Shown here piece by piece: positions 1 to 8,631 of a DNA stretch of 64,000 nucleotides. The position numbers and the translations under genes were made by a program. Below the pieces are notes generated by a model. The model did no database searches, was not told where the DNA came from, and worked only from the letters and a program-made list of their open reading frames with translations. Source of the DNA: Clostridium fungisolvens (GTDB taxonomy: Bacteria > Bacillota > Clostridia > Clostridiales > Clostridiaceae); NCBI RefSeq assembly GCF_014193895.1, contig NZ_BLZR01000001.1, forward strand, positions 2,232,001 to 2,296,000, given 5' to 3'. Every line of letters begins with the position of its first letter. Position 1 is the stretch's first letter.

Positions 1-7
1 TTATTTC

Positions 8-52
8 TGAAAAGAAGTGAGCAAAATGTTTGTCACTTCTTTTTTTCTGTTT
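8..52 (+). terminator. Rho-independent terminator of a gene left of the window
   Basis: The arms AAAAGAAGTGA and TCACTTCTTTT close a 12-nt loop and run into a T tract. No coding sequence of the upstream gene is visible in the first 8 bases. Confidence 0.75.
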
Positions 53-89
53 TATTGTAAAAATTTATAATCTTCATAAATGATTTTAT

Positions 90-115
90 TAAGTTCTTAT
101 TGTTATAACCGATAA
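90..115 (+). promoter_or_regulatory. possible SigD (sigma-28)-type promoter before the hemerythrin gene
   Basis: TAAG at 90-93 is followed 14 nt later by ACCGATAA at 108-115. This resembles the motility sigma factor consensus TAAA-N15-GCCGATAA with one mismatch in each box. A role in motility or chemotaxis would suit a hemerythrin/c-di-GMP gene pair, but the match may be chance in AT-rich DNA. Confidence 0.3.
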
Positions 116-228
116 ATATATATTACAAAAAACATCAAAATACGACAAAAATATAGTGTTGTATACTTCTATTTAGATAATATTTATTTAATTAGCTAAA
201 TTTTATATCATCAGAAGGGAGAATATCA

Positions 229-624
229 ATGTTTCTATGGTCTTCAAAATATGAAACAGGATCAAGTTTTATAGACGATAATCATAAAAAATTGTTTGAA
301 ATCGGATATGATGTATTAGCATTCATGCAATCAGAAAGAAATGAAGTTAATACAAGTTATTTTAAAAATGTGCTTAAAGATTTTATGACATATGCAAAAT
401 TTAATTTTTCTATTGAGGAAGATTATATGTCGGAGATTGAGTATACAGGATTCGTGAGCCACAAACAAGAGCATTATTTTTTTATTAAAAGATTATGTTA
501 TTATGATTTTGATGAAATTATTACAAATAAGGAAAGCTTACAAAAGTTGTTTGAATTTATATATTCATGGTTAGATCAACACATAATTTCAGAAGATCTA
601 AAGCTTTTTAAAAAACAACTTTAA
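229..624 (+). CDS. bacteriohemerythrin-like O2-binding protein, one iron ligand replaced
   Basis: This 131-residue protein has the single four-helix hemerythrin fold seen in bacterial di-iron oxygen-binding proteins. The ligand pattern is visible as H19, E63 (in SIEEDYM), H78, H82, H118 and D123. The residue that should open the HxxxE motif is N59, in KFNFSIEE where relatives have a His, a one-base change from CAT to AAT. It may therefore bind iron differently or bind a single iron. The start has GAAGGGAGAATATCA upstream. The gene lies 53 nt before a GGDEF/EAL protein in the same orientation and is probably cotranscribed with it, which suggests oxygen input to c-di-GMP signalling. That link is inference. 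Confidence 0.85.
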   Translation: MFLWSSKYETGSSFIDDNHKKLFEIGYDVLAFMQSERNEVNTSYFKNVLKDFMTYAKFNFSIEEDYMSEIEYTGFVSHKQEHYFFIKRLCYYDFDEIITNKESLQKLFEFIYSWLDQHIISEDLKLFKKQL

Positions 625-677
625 ATATAATGTTAAGTCGATGTAAAGTTTAAAATTACTTTGCAGGGAGTCGTGAT

Positions 678-3317
678 ATGAGTACGAAAAAGATAAAGTT
701 ATTTATAATGATGTTAATATATTTTATTTGCTTTACTTCTTTTGGAGTAAAAGCAGCAACAAAAGTCATTTATCAAGTTGATAAGAATTATCCTCCATAT
801 ACATTTACATCTAAAAGTTATTTGCATGGCTTTGATGTAGATCTAATAAACCTAATATTTAATAGTGATAAATATGATGTTCATGTATCTGCTGATAATT
901 GGTCTTATGTTTACAAAAGATTGGTTTCTGGAGAAGTTGATGTTGGTGGTATAGCCGGAATAACTGACAGTAGAAAAACAGAGGTGCTGTTTACTAAGCC
1001 TTTATTTAAAGCATACTCTGCTATCTACACTCGTCATGATTATAGACAAGTAGATTTAAATAAACTAAATGAATATAGAGTAGGAGTAGGTAAGAGCAAT
1101 TTTACAGAAAATATTTTAAAAAACAATCTTAGGGTCAATAATTATATTACTTATGATAATATGGAAGATGCCGTTAAAGATCTTGAAGATGAAAAGATAG
1201 ATGTGATCTTTGAAAATCAACAGTTAATGGATTATATACTAATGCATAAGAATTTAAAAGGCGAGATAATTCCTCAAGTTACTAACTTATTTCCAGTGGA
1301 AGAAGCTTATGCAGTAAGCAAAAATAGACCTGAACTTGTAACTTATATTAATACAAGAATTGATCAATTAAAAAAATCAGGTGTCTTTGAAGAACTATAT
1401 AAAAAGTATTTCTACGCTAATTCAGAAGAATATATAGCTAATCAACATAAAAGTTATCTAACATTGTTAGGATTTGCTATATGTATAATTGTTATAATAT
1501 TTATTTTTTTGAAGATTTATATAGACAGGCTTAAATCTACTGTTTTAAAAAATTATGACGAGTTAGCTGTTGTAAATATGGAGTTATCTGAAACTAAGAC
1601 AAATTTAGAAAAGCAATATGAACAATTATATAAAAATCAAATTGCACTTAAGGAAAGCGAAGAAAGATATCGTTTAGTATTAGAAGCATCCAATGATGGT
1701 GTCTGGGATTGGGATGTAGAAAATGATATAGGTTACTTATCAAAGCCTTGGAGAGAACTATTAGGAGTCCAAGAAGAAGAAATTGAGAATTACTTTGATT
1801 TCCTAAGAGAAATGGTTTATTCAGAGGATAGAAAGTCAGTGTTAAGTTCTTTAGAAGAATATTTTATGGGAAAAACTAATGCATATGAGGTTTTCTTTAG
1901 ATTAAATCTACAAAGAGATGAATTTATATGGATTCAGTGTAAAGGAAGAATTTTTAGAAATGAAGCTGGATCTATTGTGAGGATGGCTGGATCAATTTCT
2001 GACATTACTGAAAAAAGAAATTATCAATCAAAAATCTTCAAAATGGCTTACTATGACAATTTAACCAATCTCCCAAATAGAACTTATTTAAATGATAAAT
2101 TAGATGAATTAATAAAAAATGTTACTAAAAAAGGGGGCAAGGCTGCTGTCTATTTTCTAGACTTAGATAACTTTAAAAATATTAACGATACACTTGGACA
2201 TGACTATGGTGATATAGTTCTAAAATGTGCTAGTAACGAATTATTATCTGTGCTAGGTGAAGATTATACTGTAGCCAGATTTGGTGGAGATGAATTTATA
2301 ATAATACAACACAAGTTAGATGAAGAAATTGAACTTAACGACACAGCTGAAAAAATAATAAAAATTTTTGATAAACCGATATTAATTAATAATCAACCTT
2401 TCTATGTTGCAGCAAGCATTGGAGTAGCAATTATACCAGAACACGGTATGGAATCAGTTGAAATTTTAAAGAAGGCCGACATAGCTATGTATAATGCTAA
2501 AGAAGAAGGTAAGGGAAGATTCAAAATTTATGATGAAGAAATGTCCAAAAAAGTTCAATTGGAAAGCGACTTTGAAAAGAGTATAAGAAAAGCTATAATT
2601 CAAAAAGAATTTTACTTAAATTATCAACCTTATTTTGATGCAATCAATGGTGAATTAGAAGGTGTAGAAGCTTTAATAAGATGGAATCATCCCAAAAGAG
2701 GTATAATTCCACCAAATGAGTTTATTCCTTTAGCAGAAAAAACTGGTTTAATTAAGGAAATAGGTGATTGGGTTCTTATGGAATCATGTAAGCAAAATAA
2801 AGCTTGGCAAGATAAGGGCTTAAAGAAAATTCCGGTCGCAGTGAATGTATCTGAACATCAATTTCAGTCTCCTCTATTTGTTGAAAGAGTTAAGACAGTA
2901 CTAAAAGAAACAGATTTGGATGCTAAATATTTAAAGATTGAGATTACTGAAGGAACCGTCATAAAATCTTTTGATAACAATATTAATATTTTAAATAAGT
3001 TAAAACAAATGGGTATTGGAATATCCCTTGATGACTTTGGCACAGGATATTCATCTTTATCGTATCTAATAAAACTGCCATTAGATGTGATAAAGATAGA
3101 TAAGAGCTTTGTTGATGATATTTGTGGAACTGAAGATACAAAGTTAATTATTGAAGATATAATCTCTATGGCTCACAAGCTAAACTTAGAAGTTATCGCT
3201 GAAGGTGTGGAAACTGATGAACAATTGAAGTACTTACAAAAGCATAAAGGTGATAAAATACAAGGTTTTTTATTTTCCAAACCTCTCTCTAGCACAGAGA
3301 TAGAAAAGCTATTATAA
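678..3317 (+). CDS. membrane c-di-GMP protein: periplasmic solute-binding sensor, PAS, GGDEF, EAL
   Basis: The 879-residue protein begins with a signal or anchor segment (residues 8-26). A bacterial solute-binding family 3 domain follows (about 30-250), then a transmembrane helix (about 259-279), a short coiled coil, a PAS/PAC domain (about 326-445), GGDEF and EAL. The cyclase signature GGDEF is intact at residues 536-540. The phosphodiesterase domain keeps EAL at 664-666, DDFGTGYSS, KIDKSF and AEGVET, so both activities may be present. By analogy, an extracellular small ligand such as an amino acid is read by the SBP domain and alters c-di-GMP levels. RBS is GCAGGGAGTCGTGAT. A terminator follows 16 nt after the stop. 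Confidence 0.92.
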   Translation: MSTKKIKLFIMMLIYFICFTSFGVKAATKVIYQVDKNYPPYTFTSKSYLHGFDVDLINLIFNSDKYDVHVSADNWSYVYKRLVSGEVDVGGIAGITDSRKTEVLFTKPLFKAYSAIYTRHDYRQVDLNKLNEYRVGVGKSNFTENILKNNLRVNNYITYDNMEDAVKDLEDEKIDVIFENQQLMDYILMHKNLKGEIIPQVTNLFPVEEAYAVSKNRPELVTYINTRIDQLKKSGVFEELYKKYFYANSEEYIANQHKSYLTLLGFAICIIVIIFIFLKIYIDRLKSTVLKNYDELAVVNMELSETKTNLEKQYEQLYKNQIALKESEERYRLVLEASNDGVWDWDVENDIGYLSKPWRELLGVQEEEIENYFDFLREMVYSEDRKSVLSSLEEYFMGKTNAYEVFFRLNLQRDEFIWIQCKGRIFRNEAGSIVRMAGSISDITEKRNYQSKIFKMAYYDNLTNLPNRTYLNDKLDELIKNVTKKGGKAAVYFLDLDNFKNINDTLGHDYGDIVLKCASNELLSVLGEDYTVARFGGDEFIIIQHKLDEEIELNDTAEKIIKIFDKPILINNQPFYVAASIGVAIIPEHGMESVEILKKADIAMYNAKEEGKGRFKIYDEEMSKKVQLESDFEKSIRKAIIQKEFYLNYQPYFDAINGELEGVEALIRWNHPKRGIIPPNEFIPLAEKTGLIKEIGDWVLMESCKQNKAWQDKGLKKIPVAVNVSEHQFQSPLFVERVKTVLKETDLDAKYLKIEITEGTVIKSFDNNINILNKLKQMGIGISLDDFGTGYSSLSYLIKLPLDVIKIDKSFVDDICGTEDTKLIIEDIISMAHKLNLEVIAEGVETDEQLKYLQKHKGDKIQGFLFSKPLSSTEIEKLL

Positions 3318-3333
3318 GATAATTTCTTATATA

Positions 3334-3376
3334 AAAAAGGTTTAATCATAAAATATGTGATTAAGCCTTTATATTT
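3334..3376 (+). terminator. terminator of the GGDEF/EAL gene
   Basis: AAAGGTTTAATCA pairs with TGATTAAGCCTTT (one G-T pair) around a short loop and is followed by ATATTTTG. It directly follows the gene's stop codon. Confidence 0.75.
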
Positions 3377-4174
3377 TGCTTACATTTACATTAATAATTC
3401 AATGGAGCAATGTAGTAGATTAATACACCTTTTAACAGTAAAAAACAATAGTAATTTTAAATTACTATTGTATATGATAAGAAGATATAGAAGTGATTTG
3501 ATTATTAGATAAAAGAAACATAGTGATGCGGTTAGCACTAATAAAGATAATTTATTACCTAAGTATAATCTTTCGACCATAAAAAAGCACATCACTACCA
3601 AATATTAATGGTTCACTCGACCTTATTAGATATTTACACAACTATATATAACCTTTCGGCTGTATATAACCATTACAACACCTAATAAAATCTTATCTCG
3701 ACCTTATATGATAAGTTGGAACCTTATTATAATCAAAATATTAAAGCTATCTGACTATAATAAAGCTTTTCCTAACCATATAAAATCTTATCCAAGAGTT
3801 TATAACTTGGATATTACTTATATCAAATAGAAATACTATTATTATAAGTATAGACTAAAGAAATTCAATCATTCTAATCAAACGATTTCATCTTATATCA
3901 ATACAAAATCGATAGTTTTGAAAATTTGATAGAATTGACTGACTCTTTTCATCACTATGTTCCTTACACTATTAATATAACCTTTTTTCGAGATTAAATA
4001 CTTGGTAAGTTAAGGACACAGTTTAATGTTTTTACAGTTTTAAAAGTTATATGCTTAGATCACTGAAAATTTAATAAGTATATACAACTCTGAACTTAAA
4101 ACCACAATTTTAATTGCGGAGTTGTCCTTATATTAAAAATTATTACAATTGTAAACTTAGCTTCATCAAGAAAA
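3377..4174. other. 800-base gene-poor region with short repeats and palindromes
   Basis: No reading frame here has a credible start, RBS or family. One minus-strand frame of 71 codons (3386-3601) has none of these. The stretch is not featureless. A 27-nt palindrome with 13-bp arms sits at 3445-3471. CTCGACCTTAT occurs at about 3616 and 3697. TAAAATCTTATC occurs twice, near 3687 and 3782. ATCCAAG and CTTGGAT form a small hairpin near 3790-3813. It could be a decayed mobile or coding region. Confidence 0.5.
3445..3471. repeat. 27-nt perfect palindrome
   Basis: ACAATAGTAATTT and its exact reverse complement flank one central T. There is no T tract long enough to call a terminator on either strand, and no gene start is nearby. 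Confidence 0.7.
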
Positions 4175-5026
4175 CTATAATAATGATTCTATAAAATTAT
4201 AAGCCTTTTCATCTTCAAATGATGAAAGCTTCACATTTCTAAGTTCAACTTTACATGAATTTAATGTTAGAAGTTGCTTAAGATTTTCATAATATGTATT
4301 TCTTTTGATTCTGATACTGCTTATTAATAACTTTTGACAACATGGCTTACTATTAGCATCTGAAGGCAAGAAAAGCATAGCAAGTCCGCCAACATATTTT
4401 CCCTTATTTATGTTTGGCTTGGTCATACTTAGATATGATATACCATCTTCAACACTTTCCATATTAAAAGTAATAATTTTTTCAGAATTATTAATGCTTC
4501 CTGAAAAATTCTTCATAACAGAATCTCCTAAAATTATTTTAAAACTTACTCTTTCCTCATGAAACTCCAAAATTCCTTCATGAATAGAGTCTTCCTTACC
4601 TATATTAGTAGCAAAAAAATAGCAAAAATAACTACCAGAAAATATATTGCTATTTGAATTTAGCCCTTTCTCAATAATTTCTAGTTCTGTTGCTGATAAT
4701 CTCAGATTTATAAATTTATCAATCTTTATATTATATACATTACAGATATAAGCTAATGTTTCAATAGAAGGAAATGCATCACCTGCTTTATACTTTGAAA
4801 GCAAATCTTCTGATACTCCAATTTTTTTTGCCAGTTTTTTCTGAGTACCCTCTAGTTGAATTAGTTTTTTTAAATTATATATGAAATTACTTGAGATATT
4901 TTCAAATAGATTATTTTTAGACACTTTAACAATATTAATTTCATTTGAAGAATCTTTTTTAATTTTATAGAGTTTTTCATTGTTAGTATAGCCCGTTTCC
5001 TTAGTGTTTTTTGCTTCATTATTCAA
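4175..5026 (-). CDS. XRE-family transcriptional regulator with an unassigned C-terminal domain
   Basis: The 283-residue protein has a 45-residue polar N-terminal extension, then a Cro/C1-type helix-turn-helix at about residues 50-107 (TQKKLAKKIGVSEDLLSKYK, then PSIETLAYICNVYNI). A C-terminal domain of about 170 residues that I do not recognise follows. It contains Cys residues and no membrane segment. The start has a strong AAGGAGG sequence 13 nt upstream. A perfect 39-nt palindrome lies 26 nt before the start, where an autoregulatory operator would be expected. The gene is divergent from an isolated mraY-type gene, which it may control. The target and the ligand are unknown. Confidence 0.8.
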   Translation of the reverse strand: MNNEAKNTKETGYTNNEKLYKIKKDSSNEINIVKVSKNNLFENISSNFIYNLKKLIQLEGTQKKLAKKIGVSEDLLSKYKAGDAFPSIETLAYICNVYNIKIDKFINLRLSATELEIIEKGLNSNSNIFSGSYFCYFFATNIGKEDSIHEGILEFHEERVSFKIILGDSVMKNFSGSINNSEKIITFNMESVEDGISYLSMTKPNINKGKYVGGLAMLFLPSDANSKPCCQKLLISSIRIKRNTYYENLKQLLTLNSCKVELRNVKLSSFEDEKAYNFIESLL

Positions 5027-5051
5027 TAGAAAACCTCCTTATAGTATTTTC

Positions 5052-5090
5052 TTATGATTTAAGTTGAATAATATTCAACTTAAATCATAA
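5052..5090. promoter_or_regulatory. perfect 39-nt palindrome, candidate operator between XRE gene and mraY homologue
   Basis: TTATGATTTAAGTTGAATA (5052-5070) and its exact reverse complement (5072-5090) flank a single A. On the minus strand a -35-like TTGAAA lies just upstream of the palindrome, and -10-like sequence falls inside it. Binding there could block transcription of the XRE gene. No T tract follows, so a terminator is unlikely. Confidence 0.65.
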
Positions 5091-5229
5091 CATTTTCAAT
5101 TCTATCACATATTTTTATAGATTAGTTGAGCATTACCATCTTATATATTACCATAATAATGGATTTTCAATATATATCAAAATTATTAAAATTATTAAAA
5201 TTAATCAACAGAAAGAAAGGATTACTTTT

Positions 5230-6201
5230 ATGAAGGATATTATTACATCTATAGTTTTTTCTTTTTTCATTTCAATAATAATTGGGAGGTTAATCATACC
5301 TGCTCTAAAAAAAGAAAAAATAGGACAATACATAAGAGAAGAACAGCCTAAGAATCATATAAAGAAAGCTGGTACACCAATTTTTGGAGGATTTATATTT
5401 ATTATCTCAACAATAGTTACTTCTGTTGTTATGATAAAAGAATTTAACAATGAAGTAATGTTTATTATTTTATCAATTTTAATTTTTGCTACTATTGGTT
5501 TTATAGATGATGCGCTTAAAACCTTCAAAAAGAAAAATGAGGGGTTGAAGGTAATTCAAAAGCTTATTCTCATATTAATAGGAGCTAGTTACCTAATATA
5601 TTTTGCGCAGCAAAACTTGAATATTGGTGATATATTATTGATTCCGTTTACACTTAAAAACATTCATATTGGCATACTTTACATTCCATTTATTCTGTTT
5701 TTCTATACCTGTGTGACAAATGCTGTAAACCTAACAGATGGTCTAGACGGATTAGCCGGAACAGTAACAATGCTTATAGCGATCTTTTTTACAACAGTTT
5801 GTATTCTTTTTGATAAGGATAACTTAGCCATAGTTTGTGGTTCACTCTTTGCCTCATTAATAGGTTTTTTGAAGTTTAATAAATTTCCAGCTAAAGTAAT
5901 CATGGGAGACACTGGTTCCTTAGCTTTAGGAGGATTTGTAGCTTCTATAGCAATTATATTAAAGTTACCACTAATCATACCAATAATAGGAGGGATATAT
6001 CTAATCGAAACATTAACTACATTTATTCAAATATTGGTGTTCAAGATAACAGGGAAAAAGGTATTTAAGATGACTCCAATACATCATTCTTTTGAACTGT
6101 CAGGATATCATGAGACTAAAATTGTAAAAATGTTTTCTCTTATAACGGTAGCTCTTTGCATCATTGGCTATTTATCTTTGATTAAGATATTACAATTTTA
6201 A
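5230..6201 (+). CDS. mraY: MraY-type phospho-MurNAc-pentapeptide transferase, isolated copy
   Basis: MraY moves phospho-MurNAc-pentapeptide from UDP onto undecaprenyl phosphate at the membrane to make lipid I. This 323-residue protein is hydrophobic throughout, with about ten membrane segments. It has the family motifs QPKNHIKKAGTPIFGG, GFIDD (D93, D94), NAVNLTDGLDG, MGDTGS and the PIHHSFELSG histidine loop (H285, H286). The length is normal for the family. RBS AGAAAGAAAGGA is near the ATG. It is not in a division and cell-wall cluster and instead stands divergent from an XRE regulator. It may be a second, regulated MraY or the sole copy in an unusual place. A related polyprenyl-phosphate sugar-phosphate transferase is less likely because the HH motif is of MraY type. 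Confidence 0.85.
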   Translation: MKDIITSIVFSFFISIIIGRLIIPALKKEKIGQYIREEQPKNHIKKAGTPIFGGFIFIISTIVTSVVMIKEFNNEVMFIILSILIFATIGFIDDALKTFKKKNEGLKVIQKLILILIGASYLIYFAQQNLNIGDILLIPFTLKNIHIGILYIPFILFFYTCVTNAVNLTDGLDGLAGTVTMLIAIFFTTVCILFDKDNLAIVCGSLFASLIGFLKFNKFPAKVIMGDTGSLALGGFVASIAIILKLPLIIPIIGGIYLIETLTTFIQILVFKITGKKVFKMTPIHHSFELSGYHETKIVKMFSLITVALCIIGYLSLIKILQF

Positions 6202-6280
6202 TCCAGGTGTTGTAAATCAAATGAACTTACGCAGTTTTCTGTTATAAAAAAATATAATTAACACATAATAGGCTGTTCTC

Positions 6281-6330
6281 TTGAAAAGGAAGTTATATAA
6301 TGGTATATTTTATATATACTAGTGTATATA
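6281..6330 (+). promoter_or_regulatory. nad operon promoter with overlapping palindromic operator
   Basis: TTGAAA (6281-6286) and TATATT (6304-6309) are separated by exactly 17 nt. A near-palindrome TATATATACTAGTGTATATA (6311-6330), centred on ACTAGT, covers the expected transcription start. NAD synthesis operons of Firmicutes are commonly repressed by NiaR (YrxA), so this is a candidate NiaR site. The sequence match to that regulator's consensus is not verified. Confidence 0.5.
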
Positions 6331-6355
6331 CATCTGTAAAGGAATGGTGAATATT

Positions 6356-7255
6356 ATGTCAGTTATTGAAGAAATTATAGCTTTAAAAAGAGAAAAAAAT
6401 GCAATAATACTTGCGCACTATTATCAAAGACCAGAAGTACAAGAAGTCGCTGATTATATAGGAGATTCATACTACTTAAGTAAAATAGCTAAGGATTCAG
6501 ATAAAAACACCATAGTATTTTGTGGTGTTAAATTTATGGCTGAAAGCGCAAAAATACTATCTCCACATAAGAAAGTGCTTCTACCAGCATTAGATGCAGG
6601 CTGTCCTATGGCAGATATGGCCACTGCTGAAAAAGTACTAGAGTATAAAAGTAAATACCCTAAGGCTGCTGTAGTTTGTTATATAAATTCCTCTGCAGAA
6701 GTAAAAGCTGTAAGTGATATATGTTGTACTTCGTCCAATGCATTAAAGATAATTAACTCAATTGACAATGAACAAATTATATTTTTACCTGATAAAAATT
6801 TAGCATCGTATATTCAAGAGAAGGTTCCAGATAAAGAAATAATACCTTGGCCTGGTTTCTGTATCACTCATAAAAGAATTCAAGTGGAAGAAATTCTTAC
6901 TGCAAAGAATTCAATTGATGATTTACTAGTATTAGCTCATCCTGAATGTGAAAAGGAAATAAGAGATCTTTCAGATTTTATAGGAAGCACCTCAGAAATA
7001 ATAGACTATGCAACTTCAAGCAATAATAGAAGCTTTTTAATAGCCACAGAAGAAGGAGTTATACATGAACTAAAAAAGAGAAATCCTAATAAAAAATTCT
7101 TCACCCCAAGAGGCGGATTAATGTGTATTAACATGAAAAAAACTTCTCTAAATGATGTAAGAGATGTATTACTTTTTGAAAAGAATGAAATTTTACTTGA
7201 TGAAGAATTAAGAATTAATGCCTTTGATTGCCTGATGAGAATGCATACAATTTAA
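6356..7255 (+). CDS. nadA: quinolinate synthase
   Basis: NadA condenses iminoaspartate with dihydroxyacetone phosphate to give quinolinate, using a [4Fe-4S] cluster. The protein keeps ILAHYYQRPEVQEVADYIGDS near the N-terminus and the cysteines expected for the cluster in VFCGV, VSDICCTSSNA and the GGLMCIN region, and it shows WPGFC and HPEC. It is about 299 residues, typical of the short NadA form. An in-frame ATG 12 nt earlier is possible, but it sits directly against the RBS, so the ATG of MSVIEE is preferred. It leads nadA-nadB-nadC. Confidence 0.95.
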   Translation: MSVIEEIIALKREKNAIILAHYYQRPEVQEVADYIGDSYYLSKIAKDSDKNTIVFCGVKFMAESAKILSPHKKVLLPALDAGCPMADMATAEKVLEYKSKYPKAAVVCYINSSAEVKAVSDICCTSSNALKIINSIDNEQIIFLPDKNLASYIQEKVPDKEIIPWPGFCITHKRIQVEEILTAKNSIDDLLVLAHPECEKEIRDLSDFIGSTSEIIDYATSSNNRSFLIATEEGVIHELKKRNPNKKFFTPRGGLMCINMKKTSLNDVRDVLLFEKNEILLDEELRINAFDCLMRMHTI

Positions 7256-7323
7256 GAAGCTTTATAAAATTTAAACAGTATTTTTTTATTTCTAAAGTTT
7301 AGTTTTTGAAGGAAGGTTAGAGT

Positions 7324-8631
7324 ATGATATTAAATACTGATGTTTTAATAATTGGGGCAGGAATTACAGGATTAAACTTTGCATTAAATTTAAGAGCGGA
7401 TCTTGATGTAATTATACTTTCTAAGAATAGTCTGCAAGAATGTAATAGTTATTTAGCTCAAGGTGGTATTTCAGTACTTAGGAATGAAGAGGATTATGAA
7501 GCGTATATAAATGATACCTTGGCTGCTGGTGGCTTTAAAAATAGAAGACAAGCAGTTGAAATCTTAGTTAGAGAATCAAGAGCTGCAATAAAAAGGCTAG
7601 AAGAATTAAAAGTTCCTTTTAATAGAGATAAGAATGGAGAGCTAATTTATACAAGAGAAGGGGCTCATAGTATTAATAGAATAGTACACTGTGATGATAA
7701 TACTGGCGAGCAGCTTCACAAAGTTTTTGAGAAAAAAGTTAGCGAAAAAGTAAATATAAAGCTCATAGAAAATTGTTTTTTTGCTGATTTATTGACATCG
7801 AAAAATAGATGCATTGGAGCTTTAGCAATTAACGAAGGTAAAGAACTTAATATAATTGCTAAAGCAACAATAATTGCAACTGGAGGAATAGGTGGGTTAT
7901 TTAAAAATTCAACCAATTTTCATTCTATCAGTGGTGATGGTATAGCAATAGCTATAAAAAACAATATTGATGTTGAAAACTTAAACTATATTCAATTTCA
8001 TCCTACATCCTTCTATGAAGATATAAAGGATAAAAGACGACTCTTAATATCTGAAGCAGTAAGAGGTGAAGGTGGAAGGCTTATAAATAAAGATGGTAGC
8101 CGTTTTGTTAATGAGCTTCTTCCTAGAGATAAGGTTACAGAAGCGATTATTAAGGAAGAATTAAAAAGTAAAAGTAATTACGTATATTTAGATTTAAGTT
8201 TTTTAGAAAAAGATTTTATATCAAAGAGATTCCCTAACATTTACAGAAATTGTCTGGAAAGAGGAGTAGATATAACAAAGGAACCAATTCCAGTAACACC
8301 TGCGCAACATTATTTTATGGGTGGAATTAAGGTTGATATGTATTGTAGAACTTCCATGGAAAATCTTTATGCTGCAGGAGAAGTAAGCTCTACTGGTTTA
8401 CATGGTGCTAATAGATTAGCAAGTAATTCACTGCTTGAATCATTAGTTTTTTCAAATAGAGCTGTAGAACATATTAATAGAACTATCTCTCCTTATTCAG
8501 TAATTTATAAAGATTTAATAAAAAGACTTAAAGGAGATACGGATTACTATAGTAATAGCCTATCTATTATATTGCAACAGGAAATAAAAAAAGTTAGAGG
8601 AGATATTATAAATGAATTGGTCGCTTTATGA
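7324..8631 (+). CDS. nadB: L-aspartate oxidase
   Basis: NadB is the FAD enzyme that oxidises L-aspartate to iminoaspartate, the substrate of NadA. The N-terminal dinucleotide fold is IIGAGITGLNFALNL. Family motifs include AQGGISVL, HSINRIVHCDDNTG, QFHPTSF, LISEAVRGEGG, PVTPAQHYFMGGI and AAGEVSSTGLHGANRLASNSLLE (in pieces). At 435 residues it lacks the long C-terminal helical domain of the enterobacterial enzyme, as is usual in clostridia. RBS is GAAGGAAGG. It overlaps the start of nadC by 20 nt, so the two are translationally coupled. Confidence 0.95.
   Translation: MILNTDVLIIGAGITGLNFALNLRADLDVIILSKNSLQECNSYLAQGGISVLRNEEDYEAYINDTLAAGGFKNRRQAVEILVRESRAAIKRLEELKVPFNRDKNGELIYTREGAHSINRIVHCDDNTGEQLHKVFEKKVSEKVNIKLIENCFFADLLTSKNRCIGALAINEGKELNIIAKATIIATGGIGGLFKNSTNFHSISGDGIAIAIKNNIDVENLNYIQFHPTSFYEDIKDKRRLLISEAVRGEGGRLINKDGSRFVNELLPRDKVTEAIIKEELKSKSNYVYLDLSFLEKDFISKRFPNIYRNCLERGVDITKEPIPVTPAQHYFMGGIKVDMYCRTSMENLYAAGEVSSTGLHGANRLASNSLLESLVFSNRAVEHINRTISPYSVIYKDLIKRLKGDTDYYSNSLSIILQQEIKKVRGDIINELVAL

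Noticed and set aside
3386..3601. 71-codon minus-strand frame
   Set aside because: It has no RBS, its composition follows the AT-rich background and it spans a palindrome. No family pattern is visible.
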